Source of the DNA: Nitrospinota bacterium
GTDB taxonomy: Bacteria; Nitrospinota; Nitrospinia; Nitrospinales; VA-1
Reading direction: 5' to 3'
Assembly: GCA_002731985.1 (NCBI GenBank)
Contig: PCCT01000029.1
Location: 4,704-13,925 of the forward strand
DNA length: 9,222 nucleotides
In this document: positions 1 through 7,437 of the stretch, one piece after another
Layout of the letters: every line of letters starts with the position of its first letter
Numbering within the stretch: position 1 is the first letter of the stretch
Translations under genes and position numbers: made by a program
Notes under the pieces: model-generated
Told to the model about the DNA's origin: nothing
Seen by the model: the letters and a program-made list of their open reading frames with translations, nothing else
Databases searched by the model: none

Positions 1-868
<868 letters not shown>

Positions 869-952
869 TTATTAGAAAGTCTGAAATTCCCGCAATTGAC
901 TTTGACCGGGATTCTAACTAAGCTTTTCCTTCTGTCGGCCTCTCCTTGACTA

Positions 953-981
953 TTGAAACAAAAACTTTCGAAGAGTTGAAT
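953..981 (+). promoter_or_regulatory. Candidate sigma-70-like promoter for glnD
   Basis: TTGAAA (953-958, five of six to the -35 consensus) is followed after 17 bases by TTGAAT (976-981, four of six to the -10 consensus). It lies in the 256-base gap between the divergent mdh and glnD genes and points toward glnD, leaving a leader of about 125 bases. The region is A/T-rich and such matches occur by chance; an alternative -10-like TATAAC lies at 995-1000 without a well-placed -35. No comparable promoter was found for mdh. Confidence 0.3.
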
Positions 982-1044
982 AAATGGGGAACAATATAAC
1001 TGCAAAAAATAGATAAGACTTTTATGTGAGCCTCATGGACGGAT

Positions 1045-1070
1045 TGGGGTAAACTAAAATATTATCCCCA
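1045..1070 (+). other. Hairpin in the glnD leader
   Basis: TGGGGTAA (1045-1052) can pair with TTATCCCCA (1062-1070), giving about eight base pairs with one bulged T and a nine-base A/T-rich loop. It ends about 28 bases before the glnD ribosome binding site. No T-run follows, so it does not look like an intrinsic terminator. It could be an RNA structure in the leader or an inverted-repeat protein site; the sequence alone does not decide. Confidence 0.4.
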
Positions 1071-1112
1071 AATTTGCAAGCGATTTTGGGCTGGAACAAG
1101 GGAATTTTATAT

Positions 1113-3818
1113 ATGAATCAAGAGTTGCAACAATACCAGTTTGGAATGGATTTCAGCGCTGTCCCTCCCATGCCGGAGGACTTGGCGGGATTGCCTCAGT
1201 TTTACGCTGATTTCAAAGACCTTCTGGCACTGGAACGGGACAAAATCAAACAGTTTCACCGCGATGGCGCGGGCGGACGCGAAGTGATTCAGGCAAATAC
1301 TTCACTGATTGATTCTGTTTTGCGTCACATCATAGAAGCTCTTGCTTCCCGAGGAAAGTCTTCTCCGGAAGTCTTATTGGAAGAATTTTCCCTGATCGCG
1401 GTGGGGGGATATGGACGTGGCGAATTAAATCCATTCTCCGACGTTGACCTCCTTTTCCTGCGGCCTAAAAATATTCGCCGGGCAACCGATCTGGTTATTC
1501 AGGATTCCATTCCCACTTTTTGGGGTCTGGGACTTGAAATAGGACAAAGTTGCCGCACTCTGCAAGAGTGCCTGCTTCTGGCTGAAGAGGAAATCACCAT
1601 CAAAACTTCGATGATTGAGACCCGGTTCTTAATAGGAAACCAAAGTAAATACGAAAAATTTTTTCAATCCATTGAAAAAAACGCGCTGAGAAAAAACATC
1701 AAAGGATTTCTCGATGCCAAGGCAGAGGAAAAGGCCCTGCGGTATAAATCAGGAGCAGGACCTTCCAGTGACCCGGAACCCAATGTCAAGGAAGGCGTAG
1801 GTGGATTGCGGGACTATCATACCGCGCTATGGGCTGTCGCCGTCCGTTTCCAGTGCCTGTCTTTTCGCGAGATACCTCGCGATGACATTATCTCATCAGA
1901 AGAGTTGGATATTCTTAATCGGTCTGTTGACTTTACCTTGCGCGTGCGGAATGAACTCCATTATCTGAAAAACAAGAAACAGGATGTCCTCGCTCGCGAT
2001 CTGCAAAAAGACGTGAGCGCCAACCTGGGATATAAAGAAAGAAACGAAGTGCTTCGTGTGGAACAGTTCATGCGCGACTATTTTCTTCACGCAACCAACA
2101 TCCACCAATACTCGGAAATTATATTTCAGCGGTGCATCGAAACAAGACGCACCATCAAAAAAGTATTTTCCTCGTTCACTAAAAAGAATCTTGGCGACGG
2201 ATTCCACGCATCGGATGGGCACCTGATACTGGACGAGAAGGACACCGGTCAAATGTTCGAACAAAACCCCGGCTTGATTCTGACCGCGTTCGAATTGTGC
2301 CAGACGCACGAACTCATTCCAAACTATCAAATCAAGCGGCAGATAAAACAACAGAACCATTTGCTGGATGAGACGTTTCTAAACAAAAATGATGTTAAAG
2401 CTTTCATTTTTAATACCTTGAAAAATAATCTTTCCGAACGGTTTCTTCGTCACCTGCATGAAGTCGGTGTTCTCGGTCTGCTTTTGCCCGAGTTTGGACA
2501 CGCCCATTGTAGGGTGAGCTATGATTTTTATCATCGCTACACGGCAGACGAACATTCCCTGCGAATGGTTCGCTTTCTTGAAGAACTGGAAAATACACCC
2601 GACGAATTCAAAGAGCTCGCTGAAATCTACAAACCGCTGGATTCGAAAGTTATGCTCAAAGTATCGGCTCTCCTTCAATCCATTGGCAAAAATAAGGATT
2701 GGGAAAGTCCCGAACAGCGCTTGAAAATACTTTCGTTGGCAACCGTTCACCTGAGTCTGAATCCCGATGAGGCAAGGATCGCCGACTTCCTGACGGGGAA
2801 CGCTTATTTAATGATAGAAACCGCTTTGCACAGCGACATTCATCAGCCAGCGGTGATAGAAAGTTTTGCTAAAAAAGTGGAGACCCTCGATAAACTGAAT
2901 CTGCTCTACCTGAGTAGTTACGCCGAGCTTAGAGCTGTCGCGCCAGGCACCTGGACCTCTTGGAAAAAAGTTCTTCTCTCCGAGTTGTATCAGCGGTCAC
3001 GCGATTATTTTAAACAGCCTGAGTCACTTCACTCTCGATCCCTAACGACATGGGTCGAAGTCTATAAAATTCTCCATTGGGAGTTTCCGCCAGAAGACCT
3101 TGAGTTTCATTTTAACAATATGGCCGAGGATTATCTGGCAACCGTCCGCGCTGAGGAAGCGGCCCTGCATGTGCGACTCATACGTTCGCTGAAAGACAAA
3201 CTGTTCATTTTTAATCATAACCATAACGAAGAGGGGAAATATCATCAGGTCATTCTCTGTTGTCCAGCAAGATTCGAAGCCTTTAAAATACTGGTAGGCG
3301 CTCTCACTGCACGAAGCATCAATATACTGGGAGCGCAAATTTATGTGCGGAGAGATGGCATGATTATTATTAGTCTCCATATAGAGGAAACTGAAAGGCT
3401 GACCGGAGACAACCTGAAAATCTGGAAAAACCTCAATCAGGATCTAAGAGATGTTTTCGAAGGTCAGACAGACCTGCCTAAGCTGCTGGCCGGGCGAACC
3501 CGGTATATATCAGAAAAGAAATCGACCGAAGCCATCATGCCAAAAGTTAAGGTAGATAACATAAGCGACCCAAACTTTTCCATCTTCCGCATCGAAGCCC
3601 GCGACCATTTGGGAATGCTCTATAAAATCTCTAAAGTCTTCGCCGACTTCGATATTCAAATCCACAGCTCTAAAATATCAACCCAGGGCGGACGCGGCAT
3701 AGACGTTTTCTACGTTTCCCTCAAAGACAAAAAGCTTGTTTTCGACAAACTCATCCGCCGCATAAAAGAAAGGATAATCTCTGCCATGCTCGTGGAAAAC
3801 CCGGAAGATATGGGCTGA
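1113..3818 (+). CDS. glnD: [Protein-PII] uridylyltransferase GlnD with degenerate HD domain
   Basis: GlnD is the cytoplasmic glutamine sensor that adds UMP to PII proteins when glutamine is low and, in the classical enzyme, removes it when glutamine is high. I chose the ATG at 1113 (901 residues; E. coli has 890) because AAGGGA at 1098-1103 is well placed; an in-frame TTG at 1074 would add 13 unconvincing residues. Domains in order: nucleotidyltransferase with GGYGRGEL (98-105) and metal-binding Asp110/Asp112 in SDVD; the GVGGLRDYH segment (228-236); an HD-like domain (about 457-610); ACT 1 (about 710-787) and ACT 2 (about 823-892). The transferase site looks intact. In the HD domain the first His (H481, in TADEH) remains, but the His-Asp dyad is Gln522-Ser523, the later NH motif is NA (Ala564) and the AD motif is AE (Glu605). 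Uridylyl-removing activity is therefore doubtful (inference). A cytochrome gene follows 29 bases downstream. Confidence 0.95.
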   Translation: MNQELQQYQFGMDFSAVPPMPEDLAGLPQFYADFKDLLALERDKIKQFHRDGAGGREVIQANTSLIDSVLRHIIEALASRGKSSPEVLLEEFSLIAVGGYGRGELNPFSDVDLLFLRPKNIRRATDLVIQDSIPTFWGLGLEIGQSCRTLQECLLLAEEEITIKTSMIETRFLIGNQSKYEKFFQSIEKNALRKNIKGFLDAKAEEKALRYKSGAGPSSDPEPNVKEGVGGLRDYHTALWAVAVRFQCLSFREIPRDDIISSEELDILNRSVDFTLRVRNELHYLKNKKQDVLARDLQKDVSANLGYKERNEVLRVEQFMRDYFLHATNIHQYSEIIFQRCIETRRTIKKVFSSFTKKNLGDGFHASDGHLILDEKDTGQMFEQNPGLILTAFELCQTHELIPNYQIKRQIKQQNHLLDETFLNKNDVKAFIFNTLKNNLSERFLRHLHEVGVLGLLLPEFGHAHCRVSYDFYHRYTADEHSLRMVRFLEELENTPDEFKELAEIYKPLDSKVMLKVSALLQSIGKNKDWESPEQRLKILSLATVHLSLNPDEARIADFLTGNAYLMIETALHSDIHQPAVIESFAKKVETLDKLNLLYLSSYAELRAVAPGTWTSWKKVLLSELYQRSRDYFKQPESLHSRSLTTWVEVYKILHWEFPPEDLEFHFNNMAEDYLATVRAEEAALHVRLIRSLKDKLFIFNHNHNEEGKYHQVILCCPARFEAFKILVGALTARSINILGAQIYVRRDGMIIISLHIEETERLTGDNLKIWKNLNQDLRDVFEGQTDLPKLLAGRTRYISEKKSTEAIMPKVKVDNISDPNFSIFRIEARDHLGMLYKISKVFADFDIQIHSSKISTQGGRGIDVFYVSLKDKKLVFDKLIRRIKERIISAMLVENPEDMG

Positions 3819-3847
3819 CCCCACCCTATGAGGAGAGATAGAATCCA

Positions 3848-4255
3848 TTGAACATGAATTCTCATAGAAAAATACTTTTTCATGCCATCAGCTACCTACT
3901 CATGGGAAGTTTTCTCATGGCGGCAAACCACCACACCCCGGATAATGACATCGCAGAAGGAAAAAAAATCTACCATGACCGATGCAAAGTCTGCCATGGC
4001 GACCACGGTGATGGAAAAACCTTCGCCGCCAATGCCCTATATCCATCCCCAAAAAATTTCACCGCAAAAGAATCAAAAGAGGAACTCACCCGCGAACGAA
4101 TGATCCGTTCGGTAACTAAAGGCCGACCCAAAACCGCCATGATGCCTTGGGAAAACGTCCTCACAGAGCAGGAAATTTCTTCAGTAGTGAGTTACATCCG
4201 CCAAGAATTGATGCGAGTTCAGGAACCACAGATAAACACCGATGAACGCAGATAA
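3848..4255 (+). CDS. Small secreted mono-heme cytochrome c
   Basis: A 135-residue class I c-type cytochrome, probably carrying electrons in the periplasm. The N-terminus has a basic stretch (MNMNSHRK) and a hydrophobic segment (about 9-26), consistent with a signal peptide or uncleaved anchor. The heme motif CKVCH is at 46-50, and the likely distal ligand is Met99 in the TAMMPW segment (Met98 is the alternative), followed by the usual C-terminal helix (about 106-121). The fold resembles the cbb3-subunit-III-like or soluble cytochrome family; the specific partner is unknown. Start choice: AGGAG (3831-3835) is about 12 bases from TTG 3848 but 18 from ATG 3854, so TTG is slightly favoured; the difference is two residues. 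It lies 29 bases after glnD and is probably co-transcribed, though no functional link is evident. The last ten codons (EPQINTDERR, stop included) coincide with a 10-bp tandem repeat, so the tail is probably not functional protein sequence. Confidence 0.88.
   Translation: MNMNSHRKILFHAISYLLMGSFLMAANHHTPDNDIAEGKKIYHDRCKVCHGDHGDGKTFAANALYPSPKNFTAKESKEELTRERMIRSVTKGRPKTAMMPWENVLTEQEISSVVSYIRQELMRVQEPQINTDERR
4226..4255 (+). repeat. Three 10-bp tandem units forming the cytochrome gene's 3' end
   Basis: CCACAGATAA (4226-4235), ACACCGATGA (4236-4245) and ACGCAGATAA (4246-4255) are three consecutive decamers with consensus roughly ACRCMGATRA. The array ends exactly at the cytochrome stop codon, which is supplied by the final unit. 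From memory, decamer runs of this kind (CACAGATGAACACGGAT-like) are scattered in intergenic DNA of many bacteria and give spurious NTDERR-like tails when they run into genes; I could not search for other copies. Confidence 0.7.
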
Positions 4256-4286
4256 GGCCCTCCCTTTTTTTAAGGGGGAGCCTTTT
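4256..4286 (+). terminator. Intrinsic terminator after glnD-cytochrome unit
   Basis: GGCCCTCCCTT (4256-4266) pairs with AAGGGGGAGCC (4272-4282) with one C-A mismatch and one G-T wobble around a five-T loop, followed by TTTT (4283-4286). It begins at the base after the cytochrome stop codon. The reverse strand lacks a good T-run after the stem, so it probably serves mainly the plus-strand unit, although it sits between convergent genes. Confidence 0.65.
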
Positions 4287-4311
4287 CCTGTCTCCAGTTT
4301 CCCGCCTCCAG
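4284..4311 (+). repeat. Degenerate 7-bp tandem repeat between convergent genes
   Basis: Four consecutive heptamers TTTCCTG, TCTCCAG, TTTCCCG and CCTCCAG share the consensus YYTCCNG. They fill the gap between the terminator and the stop codon of the convergent gene at 4315. Units are short and divergent, so chance is possible for a pyrimidine-rich stretch, but the phase is kept across all four. Confidence 0.4.
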
Positions 4312-4314
4312 CCT

Positions 4315-4623
4315 TCATGTTTTCAACTTTTTCCCCAGTCTTTTCTCTACTGAAGCCATTTTAGATTCGAGTCGGCCTGATTTTCCTTCGCGGTAATCGA
4401 TTTTTATGCCGCAGGTGATGCGTTTGCAGTCGGAGCTCATTTTTTCATAGCATAGTTTCACCACGTCCATGACCTCGTCCCATTCCCCTTCCAAAACCGT
4501 ACCCATTGGATTGAGTCGGTAATCGACACCGCTCTCGGAAATGATCTTAAGCGACCGGCTGACGTATTCGCTCACACTTTCTCCTTTATCTAAAGGCGAC
4601 ATGCTGAATTCCAGTAGAACCAT
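4315..4623 (-). CDS. MTH1187/YkoF-family (UPF0045, DUF77) thiamine-binding-like protein
   Basis: A 102-residue cytoplasmic protein (no signal or membrane segment) that I recognise as the small MTH1187/UPF0045 family, about 100 residues. The hallmarks are an N-terminal strand LLEFSMSPLDKGESVSEYV, a central segment DYRLNPMGTVLEGEWDEVM (about 34-52) and a later strand with RITCGIKIDYR (about 68-78). Members have a ferredoxin-like fold; some relatives bind thiamine or hydroxymethylpyrimidine, so a ligand-binding or salvage role is likely but not shown. No thiamine gene is adjacent. The start ATG at 4623-4621 has a purine-rich AGGGGGAAG upstream, and a promoter with 17-base spacing lies at 4658-4686. 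It is convergent with the cytochrome gene and divergent from pheA, so it forms a single-gene unit here. Confidence 0.88.
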   Translation of the reverse strand: MVLLEFSMSPLDKGESVSEYVSRSLKIISESGVDYRLNPMGTVLEGEWDEVMDVVKLCYEKMSSDCKRITCGIKIDYREGKSGRLESKMASVEKRLGKKLKT

Positions 4624-4657
4624 AGCTTCTTCCCCCTAAGTTTCAAAAATAACTTGC

Positions 4658-4686
4658 ATTTTAGGGTCATTTTATGAAATCATCAA
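4658..4686 (-). promoter_or_regulatory. Candidate sigma-70 promoter for the MTH1187-family gene
   Basis: On the minus strand TTGATG (4686-4681, four of six) is followed after exactly 17 bases by TAAAAT (4663-4658, five of six to the -10 consensus). It would give a leader of roughly 28 bases before the ATG at 4623, with the ribosome binding site inside that leader. Position and spacing make this the best promoter candidate in the window. Confidence 0.5.
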
Positions 4687-4728
4687 CGCTCCCATTCGAA
4701 ATCTTAGCGGATTGTCGAAAATCCAAGT

Positions 4729-4736
4729 AAAGGCGG
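4729..4736 (+). promoter_or_regulatory. Ribosome binding site deciding the pheA TTG start
   Basis: AAAGGCGG lies nine bases before TTG 4746. An ATG at 4738 is only one base from this site and is in another frame (13 codons, stop at 4777-4779), so it is too close to be initiated from it. This supports TTG as the pheA start. Confidence 0.6.
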
Positions 4737-4745
4737 TATGGCTCT

Positions 4746-5819
4746 TTGGCCAAGATTCAAGATATTCGTAGCAAGATAGACCAGATAGACGATCAGTTAC
4801 TCAAGCTGATAAACCGGCGTGGCGAACTCGCGATTAAAATTGGACAAGAAAAGTCCAGGAACAACAGTTCGAAGCATTTTCATGTGCCGCACCGGGAACG
4901 CGCTATTATTGAACGGATCATAAAGGACAGCAAGGGACCCTTCCCTAATGACTCGCTGGAATCCGTATTCCGTGAAATTTTCTCAGCCACACTAGCCCTT
5001 GAAAAGCCCCTGCGCATTGGTTTCCTCGGACCGGAAACTACTTTCAGCCATCAGGCGGCGATCAAACAATTCGGGCACTCATCGGTATTTATCGCCAACC
5101 AAAATATTGAATCTGTCTTCCGTCAGGTTGAGCAGGGCGCCTGCGACTACGGTGTGGTTCCTGTGGAAAATTCCATCGAAGGGGTGATCAACCTTACATT
5201 GGATTGTTTCGTCGATTCACCTTTGTTGATCTGCGATGAGATCAAAAGCACTATTTCGCTTTCCCTGCTTTCAAAAACCAAAGATCTGAAAAAGATAAAA
5301 ACCATATACACCCATCCGCAACCACTGGGGCAGTGCAGACAATGGCTGAGCAGAAACCTGCCGGGTGTAGAGCAGATACCCACGTCCAGCACAGCCAGTG
5401 CGGCGGAAATGGTGGTTAAAAAGAGGACCAGTGCCGCCGTCGCGGGCAAGCTTGCCGCTGAGGTATACAAATTAAATATCGTCGCAGAAAATATTCAAGA
5501 CCGTTCGGAAAACTACACTCGATTTCTAATCATCGGTAAAGACGAGGCCAAAAAGGCAAAACAGAACAAAACGTCTGTCATGTTTTCCATCAAGGACGAA
5601 GCGGGATCTCTTCTCAAAGTATTGCAACTCTTCGGTCGCAATAAAATCAATCTGTCGAAAATCCAATCGCGTCCACTCAGGGACCGGCCCTGGGAATATT
5701 TGTTTTATGTCGATCTGGAAGGGCACACCGATGATTCTGCAATTCAAAAATCGTTAGCGTCATTGAAGAAGATGTGTCTGTTTCTGAGAGTGCTGGGTTC
5801 TTACCCGAGGAAGGCTTAA
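4746..5819 (+). CDS. pheA: Chorismate mutase/prephenate dehydratase (P-protein)
   Basis: A bifunctional cytoplasmic enzyme that converts chorismate to prephenate and then to phenylpyruvate, the phenylalanine branch. It has 357 residues. Domains in order: AroQ-type chorismate mutase (1 to about 88) with Arg8, Arg25, Lys36 and the Arg50-Glu51 pair at positions matching the E. coli active site; prephenate dehydratase (about 89-265) with GPETTFS (95-101), PVENSIEG (139-146), THPQPLGQC (189-197), SSTASAA (214-220) and the catalytic TRF (258-260); then a regulatory ACT domain (about 276-355) with EAGSLL (285-290) and QSRP (307-310), where ESRP is the commoner form. The LALEKPL linker recalls the Pseudomonas-type P-protein. 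ACT-mediated feedback inhibition by phenylalanine is expected from the family. The gene starts with TTG; no ATG is available in frame nearby. It leads a compact unit with tyrA four bases downstream. Confidence 0.95.
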   Translation: MAKIQDIRSKIDQIDDQLLKLINRRGELAIKIGQEKSRNNSSKHFHVPHRERAIIERIIKDSKGPFPNDSLESVFREIFSATLALEKPLRIGFLGPETTFSHQAAIKQFGHSSVFIANQNIESVFRQVEQGACDYGVVPVENSIEGVINLTLDCFVDSPLLICDEIKSTISLSLLSKTKDLKKIKTIYTHPQPLGQCRQWLSRNLPGVEQIPTSSTASAAEMVVKKRTSAAVAGKLAAEVYKLNIVAENIQDRSENYTRFLIIGKDEAKKAKQNKTSVMFSIKDEAGSLLKVLQLFGRNKINLSKIQSRPLRDRPWEYLFYVDLEGHTDDSAIQKSLASLKKMCLFLRVLGSYPRKA

Positions 5820-5823
5820 GAGA

Positions 5824-6696
5824 ATGAATTCATTTGATCGGGTAACCATTATAGGAGTTGGCCTTTTAGGGGGATCGCTGGCAAAAGTACTGCGCAAGCT
5901 CGGATTGGTAAAATCACTTGTGGGTTACGGACGCAACAAGGCTAATCTGGAAGAAGCCAAAAGCTTGGGCATCATCGACGAGGTGGCGCTTGATATGCAA
6001 TCAGCGGTACAAGATGCCGATCTGGTGGCCCTGTGCTCACCCGTGCGGGCTATAGGCCAGTTGGTCCGCGAGATGGCTCCGCACATCAAGCCAGGATGTT
6101 TGGTCACCGACGTCGGCTCAGTAAAAGAATCTCTGGTGCAGGAAGTGGAGGCCTTGATTCCTGATGGAGTTTTTTTCGTTGGCGCCCACCCCATTGCGGG
6201 AGGTGAGAAATCAGGATTCCGTGTATCGACCGATACCTTGTACAAAGGAGCCCGTTGCATTGTTACCCCAACGGACAAAACTGACGCGTCTGCGCTAAAA
6301 CGCATTGTCGAACTCTGGGACACTGTTGGGATGCGCGTGTCGATCATGGATGCCAAAGAACACGATTTTATTTTCGGAGCAGTCAGTCATTTGCCCCATG
6401 TTTTGATTTATGCGTTGATGAACACCATCGGCAGTTTGCAGTCTGATAACCATGACGAGATAACATCGTTCTCAGGTGGCGGACTCAAAGACATAACCCG
6501 GATCGCCGGTGGTGACCCGGTAATGTGGCGAGACATCTGTTTGTCAAATAAAGAATCTGTTTTGCATTGTCTGGACCGGTTTCAGGAAACACTGGATCAT
6601 CTTCGGTCTGGCATTGAACAAGGAAACGGTGAACTGCTCACCCGTGAATTTGAGACCGCCAACAAGCATCGGCTCAATCTCACCGGAAACGCATGA
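5824..6696 (+). CDS. tyrA: Prephenate/arogenate dehydrogenase TyrA
   Basis: Oxidatively decarboxylates prephenate (or arogenate) in tyrosine synthesis. It has 290 residues, the usual size for a stand-alone TyrA, with no chorismate mutase fusion and no C-terminal ACT domain. Visible features are the dinucleotide loop GVGLLGGS (11-18), TDVGSVK (95-101), GAHPIAGGEKSG (120-131) with His122, SHLPH (188-192) with the probable catalytic His189, and SGGGLKDITRIAGGDPVMW (217-235) from the helical dimerisation domain. The end of the second strand reads GYGRN (34-38), lacking the acidic residue typical of NAD-specific enzymes and carrying Arg37, which suggests NADP use or relaxed specificity (inference). 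The ribosome binding site GAGGAAGG (5807-5814) lies inside the pheA 3' end, four bases separate the genes, and the stop overlaps the cmk start, so translational coupling is likely. Confidence 0.94.
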   Translation: MNSFDRVTIIGVGLLGGSLAKVLRKLGLVKSLVGYGRNKANLEEAKSLGIIDEVALDMQSAVQDADLVALCSPVRAIGQLVREMAPHIKPGCLVTDVGSVKESLVQEVEALIPDGVFFVGAHPIAGGEKSGFRVSTDTLYKGARCIVTPTDKTDASALKRIVELWDTVGMRVSIMDAKEHDFIFGAVSHLPHVLIYALMNTIGSLQSDNHDEITSFSGGGLKDITRIAGGDPVMWRDICLSNKESVLHCLDRFQETLDHLRSGIEQGNGELLTREFETANKHRLNLTGNA

Positions 6697-7358
6697 TCAT
6701 AGCTATAGACGGACCCGCCGGAAGCGGGAAGAGCACCATCGCGAAAATAGTCGCCGAGAAATTACATTTTCGATATATCGACACCGGATCCATGTATCGA
6801 TCAGTCGCGTGGAAAAGCTTGCAAAAAAAAGTGACACTTGGCGATGAAGATGCCGTGGCGAATATCGCACGAGAAACCAAAATCGAGCTTGTGCCCGGAG
6901 AAAATGGACAATCGGTATTCATTGATGGTGAGAACATCACCAGTCAGCTTAAAGAAGAAACAATCAGTCGTGGAGCGGCAATAGTTGCGGCGCAACCGAT
7001 CATTCGTGAAATCATGACAGCCAAGCAACGCGAGCTTGGCAAGCAGGGCCAGGTGGTCATGGACGGAAGAGACATCGGAACAGTTGTTTTCCCACAAGCC
7101 GATAAAAAGTTTTTCATGGACGCCGATCCGGAGGAAAGAGGTCGCCGCCGGTTCACGGAACTGAAAGATAAAAAACAAATCGCAAACGCCGATCTGGTGA
7201 CAATTATAGAACAGGTCAAGCAGAGAGATCAGGAAGACCGCAATAGGAAAATTGCACCGCTGAAACAAGCGGAGGATGCCATTCTCATTGACACGACCCA
7301 TCTCAGTATCGATCAGGTGGTTGAGCAAATAATGAAAACTATTAACTCGGGTCCGTAG
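6693..7358 (+). CDS. cmk: Cytidylate kinase
   Basis: Phosphorylates CMP and dCMP with ATP in the cytoplasm. The protein has 221 residues, close to the family norm of about 220-230. Visible features are the P-loop GPAGSGKST (7-15), the nucleotide-binding segment DTGSMYR (30-36), DGRDIGT (124-130), the lid-like RGRRRF stretch (149-154) and RDQEDRNR (178-185), which contributes Asp and Arg residues to CMP binding. The start ATG overlaps the tyrA stop codon by four bases (ATGA), implying coupling to tyrA; the upstream ribosome binding site is weak. The last 14 codons and the stop are repeated imperfectly just downstream (7376-7423). Association with rpsA is a common bacterial arrangement. aroA, frequent between tyrA and cmk in such clusters, is absent. 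Confidence 0.95.
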   Translation: MIIAIDGPAGSGKSTIAKIVAEKLHFRYIDTGSMYRSVAWKSLQKKVTLGDEDAVANIARETKIELVPGENGQSVFIDGENITSQLKEETISRGAAIVAAQPIIREIMTAKQRELGKQGQVVMDGRDIGTVVFPQADKKFFMDADPEERGRRRFTELKDKKQIANADLVTIIEQVKQRDQEDRNRKIAPLKQAEDAILIDTTHLSIDQVVEQIMKTINSGP

Positions 7359-7423
7359 TGCTTTTTAAGGGACTCGTGGTTGAGCGAATAAAAAACCATT
7401 AACCTGGGTCCGCAGTACTTTTT
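7317..7423 (+). repeat. Imperfect tandem duplication of the cmk 3' end
   Basis: Copy 1 (7317-7366) covers the last 13 codons of cmk, its TAG stop and eight bases beyond. Copy 2 (7376-7423) starts 59 bases later. By hand alignment 42 of 48 aligned bases match, with one 2-base gap; all six differences are transitions. Both begin GTGGTTGAGC and share GGGTCCG and CTTTTT. Copy 2 is in a different frame from cmk, lies after its stop and has no start codon, so it is not coding. A wobble-containing stem (CGGGTCC 7348-7354 with GGACTCG 7370-7376) is possible around copy 1, but no T-run follows it, so it is not a convincing terminator. Confidence 0.75.
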
Positions 7424-7437
7424 GGAAGGCCCTATTA

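Noticed and set aside
1074..1112. Upstream TTG start for glnD adding 13 residues
   Set aside because: The ATG at 1113 has a well-spaced AAGGGA site; the TTG lacks one and the extra residues look like leader DNA.
4624..4745. Plus-strand promoter for pheA
   Set aside because: TTGCAT at 4654-4659 has no acceptable -10 at 15-19 bases, so no convincing candidate could be named.
5925..6356. Minus-strand 143-codon open frame within tyrA
   Set aside because: It lies wholly opposite tyrA, has low-complexity Ser/Thr/Ala-rich content and no recognisable motif.
7348..7376. Intrinsic terminator after cmk
   Set aside because: A seven-pair stem with a wobble is possible, but the T-run falls inside the loop rather than after the stem.
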